Source of the DNA: Amborella trichopoda
Lineage: Eukaryota; Streptophyta; Magnoliopsida; Amborellales; Amborellaceae
Direction of reading: 5' to 3'
Length of the DNA stretch: 64,000 nucleotides
Assembly (NCBI RefSeq): GCF_000471905.2
Contig: NW_006499364.1
Coordinates: forward strand, 2,693,526 to 2,757,525
Shown one piece after another: positions 33,924 through 46,640 of the stretch. Position 1 is the first letter of the stretch. Every line of letters starts with the position of its first letter. The position numbers and the translations under genes were made by a program. The notes beneath the pieces are model-generated. The model searched no databases. It was not told where the DNA came from and worked only from the letters and a program-made list of their open reading frames with translations.

Positions 33924-33941
33924 TGACGATTCCATTGGGGA
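33924..33941 (+). other. Primer binding site of Element 2
   Basis: TGACGATTCCATTGGGGA lies three bases after the LTR end (CCCAACCA). It corresponds in place and partly in sequence to the Element 1 primer site at 4217. Confidence 0.6.
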
Positions 33942-35560
33942 CATTGCTACCCCATCATCGGTCTAGTCTTCTTACTAAGCATTTTTCTCTTCACACACAC
34001 ATATACCTTCGAGATTATTTAATCCCTACATCCGAGTTGGGGGACTTCGTCATGCCCACACTCGTGCGTTTGTCCCCTAGGGACAAGGTTTCATGAACCT
34101 TGCTCCCTACGTTCCTTTTGAGCGTCGACCAAGCTTCGTCATCCCTGGTCCTCACCCGGTTTGAGGTGAGAAGCAACTCACAAGTCCCTCACTCCTCATC
34201 CACCGACTTACAAGCTGTATGTGTCACTTGCATTGGTGGCATGACGACCACCCCTCACCACACTAACTTGGTCATTGGCAAGCCACTCACCAGTCTTACT
34301 ACTCGAGGCAGCAAAAGGGCCACCTCCCTCACTTCCCCAATTGGCAAAGTACCTATCATTTCCTCTGCGGACCACCATACGACCACCCCCCACTCCCAAT
34401 CACATCGAACCGCCAGTCTTCTTAGCAATTCCACATAAAGAGGAGGCTTCAAGGCTACTCCTTATCACGCATTTGCTAGACTCGTGGTTCACCCTCTTGG
34501 TCCACATCTCGAGGCAGCCCTAAGACTACTCCAAAACACCACCACAAGCTGGATCTTTTGGGATCTAGTCCCACACATAAAGGCAACCTAAAGGTTGCCC
34601 CACCAAACATGATGCATCCCTGTCACTCAGCTCACAGTGGCATAAAAGCCATGTCACTGCAAGCACATGAGGGACAACCTCCTCATTGACCCCATTCGCA
34701 CATGCCTGCATACCCCTTGAGAGGTGGACACGAGGCCACTTCATCACACACACCAGCTCGCGATGCCGGCAGTCTAGGAGGCAGACTCTCTATGCAAGCC
34801 TGGGTCGACTCTCAAGTCAACCGAGAGCCCTCTTTGAGCCGTACACACACACCCAGCCCCTTAACTGTCACGAGTTCTCAAGGTAAAGGTCACTAGCGCA
34901 TGCCCTCTCCCCCTTTCACGTCGCTTATTCCATCAAAACCACTGGCTCCATGGTACTCTAAGACATTTCTATCAAGTACCTTTCTCCAGTCCCCTCAAAA
35001 TTCCCGTATGACCATTGACTCTTGACGGCGAGCCCGAGGAAAAGGTCAAGAAAGTTCAATGTCAACCATCTCTCCCAGTCAAATAGGGGCCACCCGAGGT
35101 AGCTATAGAACCGACTCTTTCAGGTCCTCAGTCCCTGCCCTGATTAATGGAAGTAGTTTTGACATGTTCCTGAAGGGCTAACTGCCTACAATCCCCCTCC
35201 TAGTTTCAGTTTTGGGAGAAGGTATATTAGAACTGAAGGATTAAACACAAGAAGGGCATGTGGATAACTCAGAAGAAGAAGCCCAGTACTCGAACTCATA
35301 GACCTTCTGAAAAAGAATCCCTTCTACCCATTGCAAGCGATAACGGAGTCCAAGATAAGGAGGGAGAAGCAGTGCATGGTCATTAAAGTTATGGGAGATG
35401 ACCTGAGTTATAGGAATCCTTGATCCCAAGACCATCACAACACAATGACAACCCGTTCTATTAGTAAAGCCAAGCTTAGTTGGGGCACACTCAACCCCTT
35501 CTGACTGGCCTCCCGAACTGAGTCACCTGATGGTACAGAGCCCCTACCATGTTCAAAACC
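33942..35560 (+). other. Leader of Element 2, no intact gene
   Basis: It is collinear with 4235-5279 of Element 1 at its start (CATCCGAGTTGGGG). It carries small C-rich phrases (CCACTCACCAG, GGCAGC) but no domain. Frames of 60-110 codons on both strands have no support. Confidence 0.5.
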
Positions 35561-36338
35561 TCGTTCCCTGAGGAGAAAGTTGAGGTCATGGTCATCAATC
35601 AGACCAATGACGAACCTCAAGACCACCCAACTTGAGGGGATGGTTCATCAGATGATGGAAAGGATCAATCAGGTGGAAACTGTCAAACCTCCTACCAACT
35701 CATCCCACCATGGGACCTTCACCAAAGCTGCACAACTCCACGGAGGTGGTACTTATGCAACCACCTCCTCCGATGACGTATAATCATTCTCACCCAATGG
35801 CATCCCACGCTCTCCCTCACCCGATTATACAAGAAAATATTGATGCCCTGGTTAACCACAGCTGGCTTAGTAGACAGATCCCTGGGGTATAAGAGACAAC
35901 CCTCTATCACAAACCCTACCCCACATTCATCGAGTTGTTTTCATTTTTGGCAAATTACCAAAAGGAGAGACTATCAGTCTTCAATGGCACGGGTTCGCCT
36001 CATTAGCATATTGTGCCCTTTTTTGCATGCCAAGAGATGGTTTCAGACGACAGACTCCTTGTCCATCAGTTTGTAAAAATTGCTCAATGGACCGACATTC
36101 AGGTGGTATGCTCGTCTCCTGACAAACTTTGTTCAAACTTGAGAGGAGATGGAGCACTTATTCTATAAGCGCTTTTATGAAGTCCAAAGGGTAGTACAGG
36201 CGAAATAACTTCTTACTATGACTGCTATACGCTCAAAGACATTATTGAAGCCGTCATTAACATAATGAAGCTCGAAGCGTTAAAGACAACATTCAAGGCA
36301 ACTGAGGCTGCCCATGTAGTGACAATCCAAGAGGATGA
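35561..36338 (+). pseudogene. gag of Element 2, N-terminal and capsid part, broken and partly deleted
   Basis: It begins with EVMVINQTNDEPQ and QLEGMVHQMMERINQVE (matching Element 1 near 5320-5400). It then has the capsid core LSVFNGTGSPH-stop-HIVPFFACQEMV (about 35970-36040), LVHQFVK, FRWYARLL and EEMEHLFYKRFYEVQRVVQA (about 36140-36205). A deletion then joins this directly to CYTLKDIIEAVI (about 36220), removing the rest of the capsid domain and the first knuckle that Element 1 keeps. At least three stops and two frameshifts are present. Confidence 0.75.
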
Positions 36339-37690
36339 TGAAGCACCCGCTATCCTCCATGCACTCTTCTCCATGATGCTTGAAGAAGGACTCATCACAC
36401 CAAAGCCGACAAGGCAGCTCAACTTCCTACCCCCAGGATCTGAGAACCTCTGGTGCCCTTATCACCTGATACGAGGTCACGACCTGAGTGAATGCAATGG
36501 CTTGTACGAGTTCTTGGCAAAGAAGATGCAGCAAGGTCAAGAAGTTCATGGTAACCTAGAAGGACACCCCCAAGTCCCTCTTACACCAGTGTAAGAAGAA
36601 CTCTCGACACACGCTCAGAGAAGCGTTGAGCCATATCCTATGCAAGCCCTCTCTGAGGCAATGCTCCAAATGGGTATCGTCACTCCCAAGCCCGTCAAGT
36701 AGCCTAAGAGTTGTGCCCAGGGTACGGAAAACCTTTGGTGCCCATATCACCAAGTATGGGGCCACGAGCTGAAAGAATGCTCTGGGTTCGAAGCTATAGT
36801 CATGGAAAAAGTCCAGAAAGGCCACATTGTTTGTGTCGTCCTCCCATAACACGTTCAAGCCATCTCTCCCGCTCAAGAGGAAGCCCCACTACAAGTGCCC
36901 CATAAGCATACACTGGACCCTTCAGAGCCCTCGACTAGCCACCCATGGGAAGTCTACCATGAGCGAAGTAGGCTCTAATCCCTAAAGTGTGAGGCAGTCA
37001 ACCAAGCTAGGACTACTCACCAGCTTAATAGGGCATACCAAACACCTCCTCAGGGATCCGGAAGGAGAAGAGCACCCAGATCAGCCCACTGAAGGAACCA
37101 CATCCCTCAGTCACCAGTCGAGGAAGAATTTCTCAGGCCTCTTCCCCCACTACCGACCTTGTGAGACTACATCTCAGGTGCAGCTCGCCTTATCCCTTCG
37201 TCCGATCACGTGGACATCCTCGAGTCATAAACTGCTTAGGATTGGTCCAATGCAGGTGATGACACTAAAAGCACTCCCCAATGGTCAGAGTGGAGGCAAG
37301 ACCTAAAATACCCCATAGACACGTCCAATTCTGGCGACGACGTAAAAGCTGCCCAAAACATGCTAACTCTTCTTCTCCTCCCTCCTCTTCTATTTCTTCC
37401 ATAGGAGCAGGTCGACAATGCCCAGAATTCGACACTCTAAAAAAATTTATCGGAGGCACCAGCCTCAGCAAGACACAGCGAGAGTGCCTAAGAAAGATGC
37501 TAACCCAAGCGGCAGGATTCTTGATAGTAGCCAACACCCTGGCAACCCAAGCCAGAACCAAGCCATCTTCAAGCTCCTATTCCCACGAGGCCTGTCACAC
37601 GATTCAAGTTCATGAAGCATCACCCAGCTCTGGGCTAGTACCACGTGACCCAAATCATGAGAACCATGCATTATGAGCCCCTGTCCAACC
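36339..37690 (+). pseudogene. gag C-terminal part of Element 2 with repeated zinc-knuckle modules
   Basis: An open stretch (36265-36594) encodes LHALFSMMLEEGLITPKPTR and WCPYHLIRGHDLSEC (knuckle 36454-36495). After a stop, a second related module has MQALSEAMLQMGIVTPKPVK and WCPYHQVWGHELKEC (36739-36780), 285 bases later. Both knuckles are C-x2-H-x4-H-x4-C. Then come a region shared with Element 1, a Ser-rich linker (37366-37404) and the segment ECLRKMLTQAAGFLIVA. After about 37690 homology with Element 1 ends and no integrase follows. The role would be RNA packaging and capsid maturation. Confidence 0.75.
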
Positions 37691-37906
37691 AAATGCTAAG
37701 AGGTGAGGAAGCAACTGCTACCCCATTCGAGGTCATTGGAGCCACGGAAAGCTGTCAAAAGACAAAGAAAGGAGTGGGCTATCCTTTTTCGTCTCACATG
37801 GTGAAAAGGAAAAAGCAACGAAGAAAAAAAGAAAAGAGAGACATATATCACAAGGAAAGAGAAAACAATTATTTCATTCATCAAGGATCATATTACAAGT
37901 GTCTTT

Positions 37907-40900
37907 TCAATCCAATTGAAAGAATAAATAGAAAAAAAGAAAGAAGGCACTAAAACGATCAATGATCTCAATGAACTTTCCCTTACACTCTTCGACCAAG
38001 GCCCTCTCTCGCTTGATGTACGGTCCGAATTCGGCAACCAGCTCCCCCTCATGCTCCATCAAGGTGGTCAGCCAAAATATTATCAACAAGCATCGTGTCC
38101 TTTGCTTCCCAAGCTCTAGTCTCTTTCTCCAACTTGTCAAGCTTTCACGTCAGCTGTAATATCTTCACCTTCAGGGTCATCACCTCGTTGTGGAGTGCGA
38201 TGGCCTCTTCAGCAAGGTCGGATCTCCGGGAAACTGCGGCATCCTTCTGCTGTAATTGGGTTTCTACCATTTCACGGTAGCGCAAAAGTGAGGACTCCAA
38301 AGGTGGTAACTGCAAGCTCTCCATCTACTGAGCAGTTGCTTCTTCGCACAAGGCCTTTCTTCTCCACCCTTCTAGCTCATTTACGATGCCATCAAAGTAA
38401 GGGACGATCTCTGGTACTCCCCCTGGAAGGGTGATCTACCTCAACTGTTGGATTGCACCCATCAAATTAAGTAAGAGGTAGGCCCTTTAGGCTCTACACA
38501 CCCAAATGAAGCATGTCCATCATTATGCCATACATCCCACTCAATCTAGGCCTAAGCAGTGCTGCTAGGGTTGCTGCACCAGAAGGAGTGTCAGTATCTA
38601 CGACAAAACTCGAAGGGATGACAGCCATGTGATTTGCAGGCTCCTCCCGAGAGACTGTGAAACCCAGGATCTCATCAGTTGCAGGTTCAAAGGGGGCCAT
38701 AGTTTCAACCTGCTTAACACTCGCAGCATCCTCACAGGGCATATTAGCCTCACCATTAGCAGGCTCACTCCTTCCAAGGCCAGCTTATTCTCCTTGCTCC
38801 TCATTTTTTGGAGCGATCACAATATGCTCCAAACTGACCTAACCCTCTCCAAGACCAATTCTCTCTCCCTTCTCCCTCTCTTCTTGAGCTGCCATCTCCA
38901 CCTCTATGGGTTCGACACCTTATTCGTCCTTGTCTTCCACGATTGCCCTAGGCTGTCCTAAAGGGTCGGCCTCCTCTACAGCCAAAGGTACCGTCTCTAG
39001 GTCCTTAAAGTCTGACCGCTGAGGATGTCCTACTTCTCCATCCTCCACAACTACATCACCTAGGGCAGCAACTTCTGGCTGCGCAGGTGGCCCCTCTTCA
39101 GCCCCCAGAGCATTGGCCTCCTCTATGACCACTACTAGAGGCCCTTCTTCTTGGACCAACCCCGAGGTTTCTTCTTCCATGCCTTCCCCCTCTGCATCAG
39201 TAGGGGCAGCAGCACTCTGTAACTTATAAGCCATCTCCACCACAGTTTCTTGGGCGGTTACCCCAAGGCTCCCATCACTAGCCTCATCGATTTCTATTGG
39301 GATTACACCCTCTCTTTCGGCCACAGGAGATGCCTCCAGATTGGAAGAAAGTTCAATCGGTGCGTCTCAATCTGAAGCATCAGCCTCAGCCTCAGAAGAA
39401 CTTGAGGCCCCAAAAGACGGAGTGAGCGAATCTTCTATGGTCGAGGGTGAGTCCGAAATGATTGGAAACATGTTTCCCTCTAAAGAAGCCGAGGGTGAGG
39501 AACTGCTGGGATCTTATGCCCTTTGCGTTTTGGAGCCTTGGTTTCCTTCTTAGCTGGAGCACGGGGAGCTGCTGGGGTAGCACGCTTTCTCTTCTTTCCT
39601 TTCGCTTGCTCGGACACAACAGCCTTGGAGGTACCCATCTTGGAGGAACTGGTGGTCAGTTTGCTGTGCGGACTGCTCCATATAAGTTCGTTCAGGTCCT
39701 GCACTGGGCGTGTCACAAATCTGAGAACCTTGTGACCCTCCTTCCATCAAAAGATTGCAGAGAAATTGTCAAAAATACTCCCTGACTCATTCTCCATAAT
39801 GAGAAATCTGGGCATAGGTCTGTCTCTAGCAATATGATGCGGTCGCTGAATCTCGTGTGAGTCATGGGGGAAGCTTAGAGTGAATATCTTGCCTAGGGGA
39901 GGGGTCCTTGCCATCTTTTGCTACCCTGTATCTTGACTCCAGTGGTTATTATCTCCCTTCCATGGGTGGTCCACATCCCAATACCCCTTACTGGTGATCC
40001 GCCACCAGCATTCGTGGGCTTCCGTCTCTCGCACTGTTCTACCAAAATGGGGCCCCACGTACTTCTTGATCTTGGTGGCCTCCATGCATGTGGCCCAAGC
40101 AGTGCGAATATGCCTCGGGAGCCAAGATTCTCGTCGGGATCCCAATTGGTCCTTCTTCCAACGAGCAGCTTTACTAGGCCTCTTCTCGAAGAACACTGAA
40201 AATAGGCATCCTTGATCTAGCCCATGCTGTTTGACGAATCGATGAGGGAAGTATTCCTCAAGCTTCATACTATGGATGGTGCAGTAGGCAAGGACTTCGC
40301 CCCTGACACTTAGCATAAACATCAGATCTTTTTGGCTGGTGAAATCACCATCTAGGATGTGGCTCAGCTTGTCAATGAATGCACACTCTGTAAAGCCTCC
40401 GACTGGGAATGCAACCCCAGTCATGTGAAGATGGTCGTTATAAAACAAGCAGTGCGCATGATCAGGTGTGTGGAAAACACCCTTTTCTTGAGATAAGTGT
40501 CAGTGAAGTAAGATCCCAGCCAGCCAAAAACATAATGGACTGGGAAAGGGGTTTTGAAATCCCGAGGGAAGGCCTCACCATCTAATATGGTGTTCCCTCC
40601 TTCCTCTCCTTGATACAGTCTCCCCCTAGAAATGGCCCCCATACCATAATAGACGCTGCACAGGACTGGCTATGCGTGCACATACTCTTTTCCCCGTGCC
40701 ATGTCACAAGCCACATACAATGTGCCTGGACGAATGATGTCTGCCCCTCCTGGCAGAGCAAACTTGCATAAGAAAAGTACCAGGTAAGCTGCAAGGAAGA
40801 TATGCTTATTCTCCTTCCGCAACTCAAAGACTGGAGGGGCTTCCTTTACGGGCCCCTTCTTCCTTGGCGCTGAGCCATCTTCATCTGTGTAGTCGCCCTA

Positions 40901-41497
40901 GAAAAATGCTATCCATTTAACGAAGGATACCCATCCACTTTTGGGCTCATTGTAGAGTTGTTAGTAGATCTCAAACAGTTCCTGAAGCCCAGTCGGTGGG
41001 GCTTCTTTCCCGACTCTTTCCCCTTCAAAGATGACCGAGTTTGGGGGTATAAACTCGTCATACATAGTGCCGAGGAGCGGAAGCCCCCCAATGAAGTGCA
41101 TGTTCATCAGATATATTCCTCCCCACGACCAAGCAGCCACGTATTGCTGACATGGCTCCAAGTTTTCAGCAATACTTTTGCCGTGTTTAAGCAACGGTCA
41201 TAGTAGCCCGTTAAGCATTGGATGGTAGGCAGTAGCAAAGCCCATCTCAAAATAGTTCTAAAAAAACTTAGCACTCTCATAGTCCATGAGAAGTAACCTT
41301 TCAAATACTGGTGCTCCCTTTGCACCCACAGACCAGACGAAGACCATTTCATGCCTAAGGCTTTTACCATCCTCTTGCTTAAAACAATAAAATGAGGTTT
41401 TTCCCCGTTTTAGACTCAGTAGTGCCACAAACTGCCCCTTACAAATTTGAAATGATGCTCCAGTCCTCATCTTCAGACGGCAATAAGACCAGGCCAA
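37907..41497 (-). pseudogene. Antisense PMD (plant mobile domain) frame of Element 2, broken
   Basis: It is read right to left, opposite to gag. Blocks: GAPVFERLLLMDYESAKF (about 41320-41260); AWSWGGIYLMNMHFIGGLPL and GTMYDEFIPPNSVIF (41130-41040); AAYLVLFLCKFALPGGADII, VACDMARGKEYVHA, VLCSVYYGMGAISR and FPVHYVFGWLGSYF (40800-40510), the core pattern of plant mobile domain proteins; then MFYNDHLHMTGVAFPVGGFTE (40448 down), a basic GKKRKRATPAAPRAPAKK part (about 39620), a long acidic part (39324-38920) and a coiled-coil-like end (38280-37910). It is about 1.2 kb of codons with several stops and shifts. Antisense extra frames near the 3' end are reported in some Tat elements. The function of PMD in transposition is not known. 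Confidence 0.72.
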
Positions 41498-41499
41498 GG

Positions 41500-44228
41500 C
41501 GGGTCAAGCCTGAGGCCCGAAGAGTTATAACGACGCGCTTCGCCAAGAAGCTATCGTCACGCGCTTTGCCAAGGAGCCATCGCCATGCGCTTTACCATAA
41601 GGTATCGTCGCATGTGCTTCAAAAGGGCCTAACATTGCGTACCCTTCTTAAAGGGCGTAACGTCACTTGCCTAAACTGCAAGGTCCAAACTGTACGACCT
41701 TAAACTGTAGCGGAGATATAGTTGCACGACATGAAACTGCATGGTCCTAGCCACATGACTTTAAACTGCGTAGCGTGGTCCAAGCTCTAAGACCTTAGAA
41801 CTGTAACACACGGCACGACATATAGTCCATGCGCATGACCTAAATTGTGAAATGGGCACATCGCTTCACCAGCTGTATTCCATCAAATATCCCCAATGGA
41901 GTTAGGTGTATGCAAAAGGAAAAGAGTGTCGCCTTATCCCTTCAATCGCCCATGGGTCTATTTCACACCAACATCCCCAGTAGGAGTCACATCCTATTAT
42001 GACCCGCTATCCCCAGGGAGTTAGGGTCATTCTTATCCTTTTGACCCCCAGTAGGGTTGCATCTGTGCTCTGGCTTGTCATTCTCAATAGAGTTACGTGC
42101 ATATCATTACTCATTATCCCCAGGGAGTCACACTTGCCCTCCTGATCCTTAGTGAAGTTTGCTTCCATTTGCCACTCCTCGTAGGGCCACCATCTTCATC
42201 TAAAAGTTCTTTGCATGTGTATAGCATTTGCTATTTCTATCGCCAGGGACTCAAATTACAATCCACAGGCCTATGTAGCTTCACCTACATGGCGACCCAC
42301 ACCATGGTCCTTGCTGCATGACCTTAAACAGCATAGACTTGGTCTAGGTGCATGACCCTAAAACTGCATGGTCAAAACTATATGACCTTAAGCTGTAGCA
42401 GAGGTCTAATTGCGTGACCTTAAATTGCATAGTCCTAGCTGAATGACTTTAAACTGCATAGCCACGGTCCAAACTATATGACCATAAACCATAGTCTACG
42501 TCCTAGCTACATGATATTAAAAGTCTTAACACCAAACTATAACAAAGGTCTAGTTGCTCGACCTTAAATTGCATGGTCCTAATTCCATGACTTTAAACTG
42601 CATAACCCTTGTCCAAGCTAAAGGACCTTAAACCATAGTGCACGTCCTGACCACATGACGTTTAACTGCTTTGCCTAGGTCTCGGAGGCACGACCTTAAA
42701 GACTCCCTCCCATACGCGCGCACCCCCTTTACATGCATTTTCATGTACGTTTTCCCTAACAGACTCATTCATGTGCACACACCACCTTCATCATTCCCTA
42801 GTGAGTCGATTCAATTCATTACTACCATTCATCATTCCCCAGTGAGTCTCACCCGTGCTCACAAAACGGCGAACAATTCCACTATCCAAACTCATCGTCA
42901 GCTAGTGGGTCACCACGTTTCACCCATCGTTCATACAACGTCCATCTTTCATAGGTATCTTCGTGCTATCTCCCCAAAGTGAGTCAAATCACCAAAATAC
43001 TCACTCCATGGGCTCCACAGACTACCATTCATCTCCACTACGGTCTAATTGTATGACCCTAAACTATAGTACACGTCTTGGCCACATGACATTAAAAGGC
43101 ATGACCTTAAACACTGCTTCACAAAAATAACGGGCATGGTGTATACCTGGACAAGGAATGCCATGAGTAAAAATGACAGACGGACATGGTCACGAAACCA
43201 TGAGTAAAAGAGTTCCATGAAAATAAAAACCTAGGCACGGTGAAAAGCCCAAAAGGGCACCATGAGCAAAAACAGATGAAAAGGGTGGACATGTTCGAAA
43301 GGTCATGGGTAAAAGAACCCGAAAATCAAGGAAGTGGGTGAAAATTGGGTAAAAGAACTCGAAAATCAAGGAAGTTGGTGAAAATTATCTTTACGGTGCA
43401 ACTTCCTCAGTCGAAGTGAATATCTCAAAGGGGCGCTTGAACCAACATAAATAAGGTTGATACATCATCATAGTCTCAGCTGGCACCCAATTGCCAAATA
43501 GAAATAATTCTGGCTACGGAGGTCAACAAAATACTTGACTGCAAACATCCAATCACAAAACGAAATGGCTCACCCGGGAGTGAGCGCCTTATAAGATCTC
43601 CCACACTTCAAAACCAAAACAAAACGAGTCGCTGACGGTGCGGGCAATGAACAACAAATCCCTCAAAATGCTAAAGAAGCTCACGAAGGAAAGACACTGA
43701 CAAAGCTAGGGGAGAACGTACCAGAGACTTCAGGGTGATGGCTCGCCATGAGGCCACCTCGCCAAAATCCCTCCCTAGCCAACAGGCCCAAACTTTCGAG
43801 ATAAGCTAAAAGGCCCCGACTGAACCTCACAGATGAGGGCCTAGAAAGGTACCTTGAATGTCAAAAGAAAACCTAGTGTCGTAGCAAACAATGCCAACCA
43901 AAGGCTCATAGAACTTGGCCGTCAGATAGGCCCGATTCTGGCCAACGAGGTCCACACAAAAAGCCTCAGCAGTCAGAATCCCAAATAGTCCCTTGAGGAT
44001 GAGAACTTCTACAAGAACCCTCAAAGTCTCTTCTCCCCCTAAAGTCTCCAAAGATGGACCTGCACATTGCATCCAAATTTTTGAGCATCCTAGTTATAGC
44101 ATTGCATGAATCTCATTGACGTTCACATAGTCTTGTGGTTAAGAAGAAAAAAGAAATAAAGCCAGAGGAAATTTTTCGGATGATTGTCCTTCCCTCTTGT
44201 CTTGAAGCACAACAATCGACGGGCATGC
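41500..44228 (+). repeat. Tandem-repeat 3' region of Element 2
   Basis: It is homologous to 13605-16840 in the same order: CTATCG-type units (41530-41625), TTAAACTGCA units (41660-41830, 42300-42720, 43020-43110), CCCCAGT units (41870-42170), and GGTGAAAA phrases (43170-43450; a GGTAAAAGAACCCGAAAATCAAGGAAG segment is duplicated near 43308 and 43344). Copy numbers differ from Element 1, and the 51-bp array is nearly absent. It lies upstream of the antisense PMD frame when read on the minus strand. Confidence 0.75.
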
Positions 44229-45515
44229 TATTGGAAGACATTTTTCAGCACCATGGGTCCTCGATACAGAATAAAGGGAGAAGCGATCAATAAAGCCTAA
44301 TGAACAGTGGAAACTTTGACAGTCTCAAAATGACCCCAAAACTGGTCAAGATTTTCATAAGAACTCCTAAAAGTCTCTTGCCGAGTTTTTTCACAATCCG
44401 ACATATCTAAGGCAGTGAAGACTGAGGGACAGTTTCGGTAGAGTCTGCTTCTAGCACCCTAAAACGGACCCCCTATAACTAGAGCTCTATTTTTGTTGCG
44501 TGAAAACCCCTGTGGATCAAATTTCAGCTTAAACGGGAACTCTAGGAAACAGTTATAGGTGAAAGATCGAAACAAGAGGAGCCACACACTATTCCCGTGT
44601 GACGACCCTGCAATTAAACTCCATTAAAGGCACAGTCAAGAATAGTGACTTGCAATGCTTATATCTCCCTCGTCTGAGATCAGATTGTGCTCAAACATGT
44701 TGGATCGTGTTCGTCTCATTGAGACGAGCGTTTTAATATGTGTCACTCCTGTGGCGACACCTGAGCAAAGCTAGAGAGAAGTTGCCAATCCATGACGGAA
44801 GTTGCCAAAAAATCAACAGTGACACGCCTCGCTCGAGCGGCCAAATCACGGGGCTCGCAAGCCCGATTGATGTGAAACCTATTGCATCACATTTATAAGG
44901 TCCATAAATATCAATGGTCTTAACCTCACATATGAAAAATGGTAAGATCTCGTACACTAAGCCGATGAAGTGACTGCAAATTTCTGTGTCGGAATTTCAT
45001 ATTCCTGCAAAAACTCAAAAGTTACGAAATATTCGTTTGGGAGAAAAATTTAGCTGCGTTTGTTGCCATGCGATCATGACAGTATGCTCAGTGTGATCCA
45101 GAGAAGAAACCATAGATAAACATCAGAAAAGAAACCATAGATATGTTGAGCATGATCACATGATCATGGCCTAAAAACACGATCCATGGCTCCAAGTTGG
45201 TATCAAATTACGATCCAAGTCACAAGATCATGGTCTAAAAACATGATCCATGGCTCGAAGTTGGTATCAAATCGATCGCTATGCTGAGCTCTACAAGAAA
45301 ACAATCATTTTTCGATCAAACGGGCATCAGAGCAACCTCAGATCATCCATGAAAAATCACGCATGTTTTAGGGCAGCAGCAGATACTGTTTTGAAATTCC
45401 ACAACTTGTTGGGAAGGGGTTGCACCCTATTTTTCTATTTTATTAATTCAGTTAAATCTTAATTTCAGTAATTAGGTTTAATTTTGATCAATCCACCCAT
45501 GCTTGGGAAAAACTC

Positions 45516-45523
45516 TATATATA
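45516..45523 (+). promoter_or_regulatory. TATA box of LTR A4
   Basis: TATATATA after the GATCAATCCACCCATG block, at the same place as in A1 and A3. Confidence 0.5.
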
Positions 45524-45632
45524 CTACTTACTACCATTCTACGCAGTCCCTTCGCAAAAGAGACGTTTGCTTAATAAAATATCTATTTCTTCTTACTGTT
45601 GGGTCACGTTCTGAGAGAGAGTGAGAGAATGT

Positions 45633-45639
<7 letters not shown>

Positions 45640-45672
<33 letters not shown>

Positions 45673-45887
45673 GGAGTAAGTTACGTTAGTACGTACCGTA
45701 CGTACGTACTAAGTAAGTACTTCTACTCTCTCTCTCTCTTCCTTCTCTCTCTCTCTCTNNNNNNNNNNNNNNNNNNNNGTTAACGTTAACGTTACGTTAA
45801 CGTTAACGTTACGTTACGTTACGTTACGTTACGTTACGTTACGTTACGTTAGTACGTAGTAGTAGTAGAGTAGTAGTAGAGTAGAGT

Positions 45888-45933
<46 letters not shown>

Positions 45934-45935
45934 CT
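45640..45935. repeat. GA/CT microsatellite with gap and abnormal ACGTT/TACG sequence
   Basis: (GA)n is followed by a self-complementary stretch with GTACGTACCGTACGTACGTAC, then (CT)n, a 20-N gap (45759-45778), about fourteen ACGTT-like units, TAGTAG units and (GA)n again. Other LTR A copies have only a short GA tract here. An assembly or basecalling artefact is likely. Confidence 0.7.
45759..45778. other. Assembly gap (20 N)
   Basis: A 20-N spacer inside the microsatellite. Confidence 1.
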
Positions 45936-46199
45936 GGGGAGAGAAACTTTTGGATTAGTACCCCTAAGCTCAAGGTAAATCTTTCACTCTCTTCTCATCC
46001 TTTCGTTCCTCTTCTCTCTCTTCTTCTCGCTCTTCTTCTTTATTTGGGATTTTCTCAGAGGCCATGCACGGCAGGGGCAATGTCGTGCATGCCTCTTTTT
46101 TCTTTCTTCTCCTGTGGTTTCACAGATAATGCATGGTGATGGTAGCACCATGCGCGAGCTTCTTTCTCCTTCTTTTTGTTCATCTCTATCTCCCGACAA

Positions 46200-46640
46200 G
46201 GCTCGTAGATAATGCTGCTCATCGCTGTCCGCAGAGGTGTCTTTGATGTCTCAATAAGGAGCATTGACGGCGAAGCTTATTGCTGCCCGCAGGGGTCTCC
46301 CCTTAGTATGCCCCTATCGCAAATGGCAATGCCTATCGTCGCCCGAGAAGGTCGTGGCAACGCCAGTTGCTGTCTGCAAGCTCCTTTCAAGCGCTCGGTG
46401 CCTATTGCCGTCCACGAGTTTCCTTCGCGCACTCGGTGCCTATTGCCACACGCAAGCTTCTTTGGTGCTCTCGGTGCCCATCACCATCCGTAGGTCTCTC
46501 TTGCGTCCCCTGCCCATCGACATGTGCCTCAGAGGAAACTATGGTCACGTGCTTCACAAGTTGCTATCGTCGTGCTCATCACAAGAGGTTGTCACCGCCC
46601 GCGAACGGGTGTGCTACCTTCTCGTGCAACCAATGGTGAT
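46200..46640 (+). repeat. GC-rich hairpin minisatellite in LTR A4
   Basis: Units such as GGCAATGCCTATCGTCGCC and GGTGCCTATTGCC recur. It is the counterpart of 2990-3330, more diverged, so the inverted repeats are weaker. Confidence 0.65.
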
